Positions 1 through 7,971 of a stretch of DNA of 38,924 bases are shown here, one piece after another. A model generated the notes under the pieces. That model did not search any database. It was not told the origin of the DNA and was given only the letters and a program-made list of their open reading frames with translations. Source of the stretch: an uncultured Brevibacillus sp. (lineage in GTDB: Bacteria > Bacillota > Bacilli > Brevibacillales > Brevibacillaceae); NCBI GenBank assembly GCA_946402065.1, contig CAMIVR010000040.1, positions 1-38,924 on the forward strand, written 5' to 3'. Each line of letters starts with the position of its first letter. Position 1 is the first letter of the stretch. The position numbers were made by a program, and so were the translations under genes.

Positions 1-455
1 ACCAGCACCAGCCCATCTACGCCCACGGAAGCTGCCTTCCTCGCGTGTTTGACGGAAATGACGTCAGCAAACACTAGTCCGCCATAGGAATGAACTGCTT
101 CGACTACTGCTGCCGGGCTGCCGAGCGCCGTAATCACGATCGGCGCCCTATGCTTCACGATCAAATCCAAATCTTCTTGAAGCCGGAGGTAGGAGCGGTG
201 GGCGACGATGTTGACTGCCCATGGCGCGATTCGGCGCGTTGGCTGTTCTTCCCGGGCGAGAGCAAGCTCATCATTCACCCGTGTCATCCATTGGTCCAAA
301 ATTTCCACAGTCCGCGCGTTAGGTGTCGGGAACGCACTGATGATCCCGCTTTTGCAACAAGCCAAGACAAGATCAGGACCCGATACCAAAAACATCGGTG
401 CAGAAATGACAGGCATAATCATGTTGTCAGCAATATGCGATGGCAAGTTTCTCAT
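1..455 (-). CDS. Nitronate monooxygenase family flavoprotein, N-terminal part (cut by window edge)
   Basis: Reading leftward from ATG at 455, the frame stays open to the window edge (about 151 codons) and begins MRNLPSHIADN. The N-terminus has the typical NMO/2-nitropropane dioxygenase pattern: an APMFLVSGPDLVLACCKSG stretch near residue 19, then FPTPNARTVEILDQW, and further on VFADVISVKHA and GVDGLVLV from the FMN-binding TIM barrel. Family members are FMN enzymes that oxidise alkyl nitronates; some are FabK-like NAD(P)H flavin reductases, so the substrate is open. The start is fixed by a strong AGGAGGAGG ribosome binding site at 465-473 (reverse strand). It has its own predicted sigma-54 promoter at 495-513 and lies 219 bases downstream of the thiolase gene on the same strand. 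The C-terminal half, with the remaining FMN-binding residues, is outside the window. Confidence 0.85.
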   Translation of the reverse strand, partial: MRNLPSHIADNMIMPVISAPMFLVSGPDLVLACCKSGIISAFPTPNARTVEILDQWMTRVNDELALAREEQPTRRIAPWAVNIVAHRSYLRLQEDLDLIVKHRAPIVITALGSPAAVVEAVHSYGGLVFADVISVKHARKAASVGVDGLVL

Positions 456-494
456 CTGGTGAAGCCTCCTCCTGAGTGTTCTTGCCTGTGTAGA

Positions 495-513
495 TTGCAA
501 TTACCGTTCCACT
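495..513 (-). promoter_or_regulatory. Predicted sigma-54 (-24/-12) promoter for the flavoprotein gene
   Basis: On the reverse strand the sequence reads TGGAACGGTAATTGCA, one mismatch from the TGGCACG-N4-TTGCA consensus. The invariant GG (509-510) and GC (497-498) are 10 bases apart. The predicted start of transcription is near 485, giving a leader of about 30 bases to the ATG at 455. Confidence 0.75.
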
Positions 514-599
514 TTGAAAAATGACCGAAAGTTCGGAGCGATCTTCTGCTTGCAGTAGACACTTCACGATACGCTCCCACAGGAAATTGATGAAATATC

Positions 600-612
600 G
601 AATCATTTGATT
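600..612. promoter_or_regulatory. Candidate upstream activator site (dyad) for the flavoprotein promoter
   Basis: GAATCATTTGATT contains the palindrome AATCA-TT-TGATT and lies about 90 bases upstream of the -24 element. The half site GAATCAT recurs in the dyad at 2061-2077 in front of the thiolase promoter. This is a suggestion based on two sites only. Confidence 0.35.
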
Positions 613-674
613 TTATTTTTCATCAACGCTCAATCTGCTTTTCTCCGACTGACATCCGATATCATCCCCGTCAG

Positions 675-1910
675 CTACACTCCTACGATAAAGCTGACCG
701 TTGTCGTTGCGCTTCCGCCAATGTTTAATGTTGCTACATTTTTCGCTGCTTCCACCTGGTAATCGCCGGCTGCGCCCGTCACCTGCTTGTAAGCATCCAG
801 CATCATCCGAACTCCTGTTGCTCCGACCGGGTGCCCGGGCCCGAGCAGGCCGCCGCTCGGATTCATCGGAATCCGGCCGCCAAGCTCAAGCTCGCCGCTC
901 TCGATGGCCCGCCAGCTCTCTCCGGGTGGCGTAATTCCAAAATGGTCAATCGCCATGTACTGTGTGATCGAAAAACAGTCGTGCGTTTCAATCGCGTCGA
1001 CCTGCTCCACACCCGTCATCCCGGCACGCCGAAACGCATCCGCAATCGCGCCCTGCACATGCGGAAACACATACTTGGCCTGACAACTCGCTTCGATTTT
1101 GGTGTCGAACAGCATCGGGGCCGTTCGATGTCCCCATCCCTTGATGATCGGGATACTTGCCAGCGGGATTCCCCGCCGCTTCGCGTATTCTGCCGCATAC
1201 TCCGCGGACGCCAAAAATACCGCCGCTCCTCCGTCTGTCACCTGTCCGCAATCCTGCTTACGGACGCGTCCTTCGATCACCTGATTGTGCTCATCATCCT
1301 CGGCAAAGCTGCGCTCATTGAATTCCCACTTTCTCGTCTGGGCATTCGGATTCTTTTTGGCGTTCTTGAAATTGATCTGGGCGATTCGGGCAAGGTGCTC
1401 ATGCTTCACCCCATATCGCTCGTCATAGACATCGATCAGACGGTTGAACAGATACGGCCATGGATAGGTCGCTTCCTGTGCTTCACGACCAGCCCAGCAA
1501 GCCGTTCCCAAATACTGGGCAGCCCGTACCCCGGACACATTGCGCATCTGTTCGATTCCGACAACGCACGACAGCCCGTAGCGTCCTGCTTCGATTTCCG
1601 CAGCTGCTGCCAATAGCGCGATACTGCCTGAGGCGCAGGCGGCTTCATGCCGCGATGCCGGCACACCGGCAAAATCAGGATGCACAGAAGCAAACAATCC
1701 GCCTAATTGCCCCTGATTGCAAAACAATTCGCCGGCAAAGTTGCCGATATGCGCAGTCTCAATCTCCCGTGGCTCAATCCGGACAGCAGCAAGTCCGCCC
1801 TCGACAGTCGCCTTCAGCAATTCAAACAGGGTCAAGCCGTTCCGCTGCCAATTCAGTGCAAAATCCGTCTGATAACCGCCCAGCACGTATACCTTCGCTT
1901 TACTCAACAC
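675..1910 (-). CDS. SCP2-type thiolase (acetyl-CoA acyltransferase family)
   Basis: A 411-residue thiolase, the usual length. The acylated cysteine is in HEAACASGS (about C92). The catalytic histidines are in ETHDCFS (about H310) and GPGHPVGATG (about H360). The C-terminus reads LNIGGSATTT in place of the CxGGG loop of classical biosynthetic thiolases. This is the SCP-x/SCP2 thiolase subclass, which cleaves or forms 3-ketoacyl-CoA and often handles branched, cyclic or steroid-like acyl chains. The start is GTG at 1910, close behind AGGGGAG at 1914-1920; the next codon, TTG at 1907, would have better spacing. It is divergent from the sigma-54 activator at 2160 and preceded by a -24/-12 promoter at 1991-2009. 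No partner DUF35 protein is nearby. Its co-regulation with a flavoprotein and an SDR suggests catabolism of an acyl-CoA-linked compound. Confidence 0.88.
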   Translation of the reverse strand: MLSKAKVYVLGGYQTDFALNWQRNGLTLFELLKATVEGGLAAVRIEPREIETAHIGNFAGELFCNQGQLGGLFASVHPDFAGVPASRHEAACASGSIALLAAAAEIEAGRYGLSCVVGIEQMRNVSGVRAAQYLGTACWAGREAQEATYPWPYLFNRLIDVYDERYGVKHEHLARIAQINFKNAKKNPNAQTRKWEFNERSFAEDDEHNQVIEGRVRKQDCGQVTDGGAAVFLASAEYAAEYAKRRGIPLASIPIIKGWGHRTAPMLFDTKIEASCQAKYVFPHVQGAIADAFRRAGMTGVEQVDAIETHDCFSITQYMAIDHFGITPPGESWRAIESGELELGGRIPMNPSGGLLGPGHPVGATGVRMMLDAYKQVTGAAGDYQVEAAKNVATLNIGGSATTTVSFIVGV

Positions 1911-1990
1911 GATCTCCCCTCTCGATATAAAGCTTTTGCCACCTGTTTCTCAACCTTTATCTGCACATCTATTGTCCTCACCTTATTTCT

Positions 1991-2009
1991 TAGCAACTCT
2001 TGTTCCAAT
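1991..2009 (-). promoter_or_regulatory. Predicted sigma-54 promoter for the thiolase gene
   Basis: The reverse strand reads TTGGAACAAGAGTTGCT, two mismatches from consensus, with GG (2005-2006) and GC (1993-1994) separated by exactly 10 bases. The predicted transcript start is near 1981, giving a leader of about 70 bases to the GTG at 1910. It sits in the divergent gap shared with the activator gene. Confidence 0.75.
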
Positions 2010-2060
2010 CAGCTTCTCCTTTGTCGATCAGGCAAAAAACGAAAAAGATGATCACAAAAC

Positions 2061-2077
2061 GAATCATGCGATGAATC
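2061..2077. promoter_or_regulatory. Candidate enhancer dyad for the thiolase promoter
   Basis: GAATCAT-GCG-ATGAATC is a dyad matching at 6 of 7 positions per arm, about 55 bases upstream of the thiolase -24 element. The GAATCAT half site also appears at 600-606. This is the expected position for binding by the neighbouring Fis-type activator, but the assignment is an inference. Confidence 0.4.
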
Positions 2078-2159
2078 TATTAATCAAAATGCAGGAGGAA
2101 CGTTCTTACAGTCGAATCTAATGACTATACAATTCTGAAAATAACGAGAGGTGACTTTG

Positions 2160-3509
2160 ATGGAACACCTTCTGTATGCTGCGTTTCAATCCAGCTATGA
2201 TGGAATCTTTGTCGCCGATGCGGACGGCAATGGCTTGCTCGCCAACAGAGCGTATCTCCGCGTGACCGGCCTGCAGGAACAAGAAATCATCGGGCGAAAT
2301 TTGCGTGAGCTGCTCAAGGCCGGCATCATATCCGACTCGGTCACGCTGAAAGTAATCGAGCAGAATCGTCCAATCACGCTCGTACTGAGCGTGCGTGGCA
2401 AAGAAGTGCTTGCCACCGGCAATCCGATCCGCAACGCCCATGGTGAATTAACCCATGTTGTGTCCAATGTGCGCGACATATCCGAGCTAAACAATCTCAA
2501 AATCGAACTGCTTCTCTCCATCGCGTTAAAACAGAAAAAACAGAGCGAAGTTTTCAAAGAGAACAAGCAAAACCGCCTGCCCCTGCCGCTTGCCGACGTG
2601 GTTGCGGAGAGCAAGGAATTCAGCAGGGTCGTTGCCCTTGTCCACAAGGTAGCCAAAGTCGATTCCACAGTGCTCATCCTAGGTGAATCAGGCGTTGGCA
2701 AGGAAGTCGTCGTCAAAATGATTCATATGCTGAGCGAGAGGGCAAAACACCCGTTTGTAAAAGTAAATTGCGCCGCCATTCCGCACCATTTGCTCGAATC
2801 CGAGCTGTTCGGTTACGAGAAAGGTGCTTTCACCGGAGCGGACAGCCGCGGCAAGCCCGGATTGTTCGAACAGGCGAACGGCGGCACTATTTTCCTCGAC
2901 GAAATCGGCGACATGCCCCTTGATCTTCAGGTGAAGCTGCTGCGCGTGCTGCAAGAATTCGAAATTACCCGTATCGGCGGCCGCAGCAGCGTCAAGGTCA
3001 ACGTCAGGGTTATTTCGGCGACCAATAAACAACTGGACAAAATGGTGGAAAAAGGCGAGTTTCGCAAAGACCTTTTTTACCGGCTGAACATCGTCCCGAT
3101 CAAAATCCCCCCGCTGCGGGAACGAAAAGCCGACATCGCCGCACTGGCCTATTCCTTTCTGGACAAAATGAACGCGAAATACTTGTTGTCCAAACGCTTT
3201 CACCCAGGCGTCCTCCAGGTCATGGAGCAGTATGATTGGCCCGGCAACATTCGTGAAATGGAAAACACGATTGAACGGCTCGTGGTAACGACTGATCATG
3301 AAGAAATCGGCTGGAGCGACCTCCCATTCATCACGGAAAACGTGCCCCAGCCACAGGAAAATTCCTTGAAAAAGCTGCTCCAGGACGTGGAACGGAAAAT
3401 TATCGCCGAAAAGCTGGAGGAATTCAAAACGACCCGCCGCGCTGCACAAGCACTTGGTATCAGCCAATCAGCTTTGGTCAAAAAAATGCAGAGATTTGCC
3501 GGAAAATAG
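2160..3509 (+). CDS. Sigma-54-dependent transcriptional activator, PAS-AAA+-Fis
   Basis: A bacterial enhancer-binding protein of 449 residues. An N-terminal PAS domain (about 1-105; SSYDGIFVADADGNG) probably senses a small molecule. A linker follows, then the AAA+ domain with Walker A GESGVGKE near residue 175, the sigma-54 contact loop GAFTGA near 221, and Walker B IFLDEIGD near 246. The C-terminal Fis-type helix-turn-helix is TRRAAQALGISQSALVKKM (about 424-443). There is no phosphoacceptor receiver domain, so control is presumably by ligand, as in RocR and AcoR types. ATG 2160 is preferred over GTG 2151 because GAGAGGTG (2146-2153) is then correctly spaced. It is divergent from the thiolase and directly upstream of the SDR, with -24/-12 promoters on both sides and at the flavoprotein, so it very probably controls all of them. 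Confidence 0.92.
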   Translation: MEHLLYAAFQSSYDGIFVADADGNGLLANRAYLRVTGLQEQEIIGRNLRELLKAGIISDSVTLKVIEQNRPITLVLSVRGKEVLATGNPIRNAHGELTHVVSNVRDISELNNLKIELLLSIALKQKKQSEVFKENKQNRLPLPLADVVAESKEFSRVVALVHKVAKVDSTVLILGESGVGKEVVVKMIHMLSERAKHPFVKVNCAAIPHHLLESELFGYEKGAFTGADSRGKPGLFEQANGGTIFLDEIGDMPLDLQVKLLRVLQEFEITRIGGRSSVKVNVRVISATNKQLDKMVEKGEFRKDLFYRLNIVPIKIPPLRERKADIAALAYSFLDKMNAKYLLSKRFHPGVLQVMEQYDWPGNIREMENTIERLVVTTDHEEIGWSDLPFITENVPQPQENSLKKLLQDVERKIIAEKLEEFKTTRRAAQALGISQSALVKKMQRFAGK

Positions 3510-3540
3510 TCCTGTTCCTTTGCTGAAAATTACCGGAATA

Positions 3541-3558
3541 GTGGCATAATAATTGCTT
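3541..3558 (+). promoter_or_regulatory. Predicted sigma-54 promoter for the SDR operon
   Basis: TGGCATAATAATTGCT has two mismatches from consensus, with GG at 3543-3544 and GC at 3555-3556, 10 bases apart. Transcription should start near 3568, just before the AAGGAGGTG ribosome binding site at 3571-3579, leaving a very short leader. Confidence 0.75.
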
Positions 3559-3586
3559 TATGAATCTGATAAGGAGGTGCTGAAGG

Positions 3587-4345
3587 ATGAGTTTGTTTAC
3601 CTTGAAAGGAAAAGTAGCCATTGTCACAGGAGGCAACAAAGGGTTGGGAAAAACGATCGCACTCACGCTGGCTGAAGCTGGGGCCGACATTGCAATCGTC
3701 GGCCGCAATCACGAATTGAATCGGCAAACCGCAGCGGAAATCGAACAGCTCGGCAGAAGAGCTGTCGGGTACAGCGTTGATCTCTACAATATTCCCGCAA
3801 TCCCGGAGCTTATGGGGAAAATCGCCGATCATTTCGGCAGAATCGACATTCTGGTCAACAACGCTGGAACCTCGACCACGAAGAGAGCGATAGAGGTTAT
3901 CGAAGAAGAATGGGACAGTGTCATGGATCTTAACGCCAAATCGCTCTTCTTCTGCTGTCAGGCGGCTGCAAAGGTGATGATTGCCCAGGGCGCAGGCAAA
4001 ATCATCAACATCGCCTCCATCGCAGGGGCGGTCGGTGAAGTAGGAATCAGTCCGTATACGGCCAGCAAAGGCGCAGTGATCAACTTGACCCGCTCGCTTG
4101 CTCTTGAGTGGGTGCGCCATGGCATACACGTAAACGCAATCGGGCCTGCTTATATCAAAACCGATTTGAACGCACAGCAGTTGGATAACCCGAAGGTGCT
4201 GGACAAAATCATCGAAAAAACCCCCATGAGAAGGTTGGGTCAAGCTGAAGAGATGTCCGGAACCGTACTGCTGCTTGCTTCCGAAGCGAGCAGCTATATT
4301 ACCGGCCAAACCTTTTTCGTCGATGGCGGCTGGTTGGCTCAGTAA
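3587..4345 (+). CDS. SDR-family NAD(P)-dependent oxidoreductase
   Basis: A classical short-chain dehydrogenase/reductase of 252 residues. The Rossmann nucleotide motif is TGGNKGLG (about 14-21), followed by NNAG, the catalytic serine in NIASIAG (about S143) and YTASK (about Y157, K161). The C-terminus ends ITGQTFFVDGGW, typical of FabG/gluconate-5-dehydrogenase-like members. The substrate cannot be read from sequence. The gene has its own sigma-54 promoter, a good ribosome binding site (AAGGAGGTG), and a partner gene 30 bases downstream. It probably interconverts a hydroxy and a keto intermediate in the same pathway as the thiolase. Confidence 0.9.
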   Translation: MSLFTLKGKVAIVTGGNKGLGKTIALTLAEAGADIAIVGRNHELNRQTAAEIEQLGRRAVGYSVDLYNIPAIPELMGKIADHFGRIDILVNNAGTSTTKRAIEVIEEEWDSVMDLNAKSLFFCCQAAAKVMIAQGAGKIINIASIAGAVGEVGISPYTASKGAVINLTRSLALEWVRHGIHVNAIGPAYIKTDLNAQQLDNPKVLDKIIEKTPMRRLGQAEEMSGTVLLLASEASSYITGQTFFVDGGWLAQ

Positions 4346-4375
4346 ATCCACTCTGTACACAAGGAGGTAATGGAC

Positions 4376-4681
4376 ATGCTCTATTTTGTGAAAGCAAAGG
4401 TAAACCAAAAGGATTTATCAATGGATGAGCTGTGGGAGCTCTGGGAGAAGGAAACAGTGGTTGCGGTCCCTGCCATCGAAGCCGGCAAGCTGGTTGGAGC
4501 GTACAAGGTCGCCGGGCAGCGCCGCGTCATTCTCATTTACGATGCCCGGACCCATGATGAACTGGATCGCGTCTTCATGGCAGGGCTGCCGCTGGCTGAG
4601 TATCTCGAAATCGAAGAGATGCTGCCCGTACGTCCCTACACCGACTTTGCAACAGACGTAAAAAAGCGCTGGAAAAAATAA
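4376..4681 (+). CDS. Muconolactone-isomerase-like small protein
   Basis: A 101-residue protein starting MLYFVKAKVNQKDLSMDELW and containing LVGAYKVAGQRRVILIYDA and DRVFMAGLPLAEYLEIEEM. It resembles the muconolactone delta-isomerase family (ferredoxin-like fold, about 95 residues, oligomeric). True catC acts in catechol degradation, but no other ortho-cleavage gene is present, so a different isomerase or binding role is likely. ATG 4376 is chosen over ATG 4370 because AAGGAGGT at 4361-4368 is only one base from the earlier ATG but seven from this one. It is the second gene of the SDR operon. Confidence 0.75.
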   Translation: MLYFVKAKVNQKDLSMDELWELWEKETVVAVPAIEAGKLVGAYKVAGQRRVILIYDARTHDELDRVFMAGLPLAEYLEIEEMLPVRPYTDFATDVKKRWKK

Positions 4682-4741
4682 AACTTCCGTTCAAAATCAC
4701 CTGAGTCCGAACGTTCCTCCCTGAAACCGCATCGTGAAGCG

Positions 4742-4930
4742 ATGCGAGGATCGCTGGAAAATAATTATTATCTGACTTTTGCCTTTAATAAAGTCGGAGT
4801 GATTCTTCAGCAACTCTATAGCCGCTGGAGGCGAGGGCAGGTACGCGATGAGCGGTTTGCCACTCTGCGTGAGGGGATTGTCAATCTCATGCAGCAATCG
4901 TATCGGGCGATGCGGCGGGAACTGCTGTAG
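4742..4930 (+). CDS. Unrecognised short ORF, possibly a gene remnant
   Basis: An open frame of 62 residues from ATG 4742, open upstream to the TAA at 4679-4681 but with no better start. The product is strongly helical and basic (LQQLYSRWRRGQVRDERF, QQSYRAMRRELL). No convincing ribosome binding site precedes it; a 7-bp hairpin (4728-4746) overlaps the start. The composition looks protein-like, resembling the C-terminal end of a larger helical protein, so a decayed gene is as likely as a small real one. I do not recognise a family. Confidence 0.3.
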   Translation: MRGSLENNYYLTFAFNKVGVILQQLYSRWRRGQVRDERFATLREGIVNLMQQSYRAMRRELL

Positions 4931-4982
4931 ATCAGCTTGTGCACCAGGGAGGCATGGCAATTAGGTCTGACCGATGCCGAAA

Positions 4983-4991
4983 TGGTATAAT
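4983..4991 (+). promoter_or_regulatory. Extended -10 promoter for the CapA-like gene
   Basis: TGGTATAAT is a perfect TGnTATAAT extended -10 with no good -35 element. Transcription would start near 4998, about 30 bases before the ATG at 5029. Confidence 0.5.
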
Positions 4992-5028
4992 AGATGAGAT
5001 GAAATTGTCTACATACCGAGGAGGCGCA

Positions 5029-6195
5029 ATGTATCAATCGAGATCGGAACGAATCAAAAAGGAACGCACGCTTAAACAAAAGCGAATCAGGCGGTTGCGT
5101 CATGTCAGCGGCGTCTTGTTCGCATTGGCCATTGTATTTGCTGCTGTATACGGGGGGACCAAGCTCGCCGGACTTATATGGAATCAAGGAAACCAAGCGC
5201 CGGCCACTCCCCCGCCAGAGGAAACCGGGACCCTTCCGGCAACCGATCCGGAAGTCCATTTGTCGTTTGTCGGCGATGTGATGATGTCCGGCAACGTGGA
5301 GAACCGATTGAAAGAAAAAGGGTACGACTTTCCCTATACGTATGTTCGTTCACTGTTTCAGCAAGACGACTATACGATCGCCAATCTGGAAACACCGGTA
5401 ACCGCGCGCGGCAAGCCGGCCGACAACAAGGAATACGTCTACAAGTCGCCTCCCGAAGCCATTCCCGAGCTAAAGGCAGCGGGTGTTGACCTGGTCAATC
5501 TGGCCAATAACCACTCGATGGATCAGGGCGAGGAAGGCTTGCTGGATACGTTTCAAGCGCTTGATGCAAACAAGATCGAATACGTCGGAGCCGGCGCAAA
5601 TGCAGAGCGTGCCTATTCTCCCGTGTACGTCGAACGAAATGGCATTACGTTCGCTGTCTTTGGTTTCAGCCGGGTGGTTCCGGATACGAGCTGGTACGCA
5701 GGCAAAAACAAGCCCGGTGTAGCGATCACGTATGATCCAAAGCGGGCGGTAGAAGCCATTCGCAGCGCCAAAGCCCAGGCGGATCTGGTCGTCGTCGTCA
5801 CCCATTGGGGCAAAGAGCGGGTTGACGAGCCGGTTGACCATCAGGTCGAGCTGGCTCACGCCTACATCGATGCCGGGGCGGATCTGGTCGTTGGCGGACA
5901 CCCGCACGTGCTGCAAGGTTTTGAAAAGTATAAAGATAAATGGATTGCATACAGTTTGGGCAATTTCATTTTTACGCGGGCAACGGTGCCAAAAACATGG
6001 GAAACGATGGTTCTGCAAGCATCCTGCAAAAAAACCGGCGATTGTGCCTTGAAAATGCTGCCTTACTATACGGAATTAGGCCAGCCTGTCCCGATGGACG
6101 ACGAAACCGGGGCGAAGTTGCTGCAGCGGATTGAATCGATTTCCCGGGACGTGCGGATTCATCCGGATGGACGTGTTGTCGAGCAAGAGAAATAA
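5029..6195 (+). CDS. CapA family protein (poly-gamma-glutamate/capsule-type metallophosphatase fold)
   Basis: A protein of 388 residues. A basic cytoplasmic start (RSERIKKERTLKQKRIRRL) is followed by one membrane segment (about 27-47), a short Pro/Thr-rich linker, and an extracellular CapA domain. The domain shows SFVGDVMMSGNVE, ANLETPV, LANNHSMDQG, HWGKE and GGHPHVLQGFE, the metal-ligand motifs of the calcineurin-like CapA/PgsA fold. Homologues take part in poly-gamma-glutamate or capsule assembly, but no PgsB/PgsC partner is here, so the substrate is unknown. The start at 5029 is supported by GAGGAGG at 5018-5024; an in-frame ATG at 4939 lies upstream of the predicted -10 and is rejected. 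It stands alone between the catabolic block and the MFS gene. Confidence 0.85.
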   Translation: MYQSRSERIKKERTLKQKRIRRLRHVSGVLFALAIVFAAVYGGTKLAGLIWNQGNQAPATPPPEETGTLPATDPEVHLSFVGDVMMSGNVENRLKEKGYDFPYTYVRSLFQQDDYTIANLETPVTARGKPADNKEYVYKSPPEAIPELKAAGVDLVNLANNHSMDQGEEGLLDTFQALDANKIEYVGAGANAERAYSPVYVERNGITFAVFGFSRVVPDTSWYAGKNKPGVAITYDPKRAVEAIRSAKAQADLVVVVTHWGKERVDEPVDHQVELAHAYIDAGADLVVGGHPHVLQGFEKYKDKWIAYSLGNFIFTRATVPKTWETMVLQASCKKTGDCALKMLPYYTELGQPVPMDDETGAKLLQRIESISRDVRIHPDGRVVEQEK

Positions 6196-6290
6196 CGCCG
6201 CGTCAGTTGTCTTGAAGACTGCGTGTGTAGTCTATACGTTCAAGGGACACCCTAACGTAATCAATGTGTCGCTCTGTCAGGAGGGAACGT

Positions 6291-7684
6291 ATGACTTCAC
6301 AGGCAAAACAAAGCCGCTGGAGATCTGGGCGCCTGGTGAATGCCATCGCACGAACCGGCAACAAGCATGCCCGCACCTGGTTTCTCATCGCTGCGGCATC
6401 CGGAACGATGTTGAATCCGTTGAATTCGTCCATGATCTCGTTGGCGCTGCACCGGATTCAAACGGAGTTTCAGCTTTCCTTTACCACGGTATCGTGGCTG
6501 ATTTCCTCGTTTTATTTATCAAGTGCGGTCGTCCAACCCGTCCTCGGGAAAATCGGCGATCACTTCGGCAGAAAGAAGGTTTTTTTGCTTGGACTGTTGA
6601 TTGTCGCCGCTTCTTCATTCGGCGCTCTGTTGTCGACGACCTTTATCCTGCTGCTGGTGATGCGGCTCTTTCTGTCAGTGGGAAGCAGCTCGATCTATCC
6701 GTCAGCGTTATCCATGGTGCGTGAACACATCAAGGACAACCAGGCATCTGCACTCGCTGCCATCTCTGTCGTCACCTCTGCCGCCGCTGCGCTGGGACCG
6801 ACGATAGGCGGCGCACTGATCGACTGGGGAGACTGGCCGGCGATCTTTACCGTCAACTTCCCCATCGTATTCATCAGCATTTGCCTTGGCTGGTTCTTTT
6901 TGCCCGCTGATCCTCGGCATGAAAAGGAGCCCTTCGCTGCCATTCTAAGCAAGCTGGACCTTCCGGGCATCCTTTTGTTCGCTTTCGGTATGTCCTTTTT
7001 CCTCTGGTTTCTGCTTTCGCTTGACACCGCTATCCATCCGCTGTCGGGTATTCTGGGGCTCGTCTTCTTTGCCGGCTTTCTTTGGCGGGAGCTGCATACG
7101 GATACGCCGTTTATCGACATCCGGCTGTTTCGCACGAACGCAGCGCTGTCGCTGGTGTTCATTCAATTTATCATCCTGAACATCTTTAACTACACGCTGT
7201 TTTTTGGGTTGCCGAGCTATTTCCAGGACGAGCTGCACTATAGCGTGACGCTAAGCGGCCTGCTCATGCTGTTTTTATCCGGGTTTTCCGTCGTCATCTC
7301 GCCCATAACGGGTAAGTGGATTGACAGAACCGGAGTCATCCACCCGCTGCTCACCGGGGGCTTTTGCATGCTGATCGGTGCCGTTTTGTTCACGCTGTTT
7401 TTTAGCCGGGGGTCCATTCCGGCATCAGCTACGGCATGAATAACGTCGGCTTGCAGGCGGCGATGCTGAAATTTACTCCTGTGGAGATGATCGGCCCCTC
7501 TGCCGGCCTGTTTCAAACATCGCGCTACCTCGGCTCAATTTTATCCTCTGTCGTGCTCGGCTTGGTCTTCAGCAAGGAAATCACCCCGGCACATCTGCAC
7601 ATACTTGGCTACGTGCTCATCGTCGTCAGTGGGCTCGGGTGCTTTGTCAGTGTTTTGCTCGGGAAGCGAGCGCGGACGGTCTAA
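6291..7684 (+). pseudogene. MFS drug-efflux-type transporter, disrupted by a single-base frameshift
   Basis: Two overlapping frames encode consecutive parts of one major facilitator protein. The first (ATG 6291, AGGAGGG site at 6279-6285) carries TM helices 1 to about 11, with the GKIGDHFGRKKVF signature loop; it runs out of frame at the end (stop at 7437-7439). The second (7436-7684) continues as MNNVGLQAAMLKF through the last helices. Extending the second frame backward gives GVHSGISYG, so the join is in the five-G run at 7408-7412. Adding one G restores a 464-residue DHA-type exporter. The gene is either a recent pseudogene, a phase-variable homopolymer tract or a sequencing error. Confidence 0.85.
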
Positions 7685-7686
7685 GC

Positions 7687-7722
7687 CATTGTCCCAGGCT
7701 GTCGTGTGGGAGAGAGAAAAGA
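7687..7722 (+). repeat. Dispersed repeat, segment A, copy 1
   Basis: Begins directly after the MFS stop codon. About 30 of 35 bases match 38848-38882; the shared core is GTGGGAGAGAGAAAAGA. It lies in a 465-base stretch (7685-8150) with no recognisable gene. Segment B follows about 250 bases later. Confidence 0.55.
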
Positions 7723-7971
7723 GGAAGCGGCTACGTTCGTTGCGGCTTTTGCAAGCAAGGTAACACTGTCCGGCTGCACTCCAAAAACGGCATAGCATGT
7801 ACGTGTAGAGAAAAGACCGAAAAGCCGTTGGAACAGTTACTGCTTGATCGAACACAGCCGTGGCTAAATTCAACCCATTTTCAACATCCTGAACAACCCA
7901 CAAACACCACAGACAAGGAGATCGCCAAGAAGAGATAAGCGGAGCTTTTTGACAGCACTACCCAGACGGAT

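Noticed and set aside
4728..4746. Hairpin CGCATCG-TGAAG-CGATGCG as a terminator of the SDR operon
   Set aside because: A 7-bp stem with no following T tract; it may be chance.
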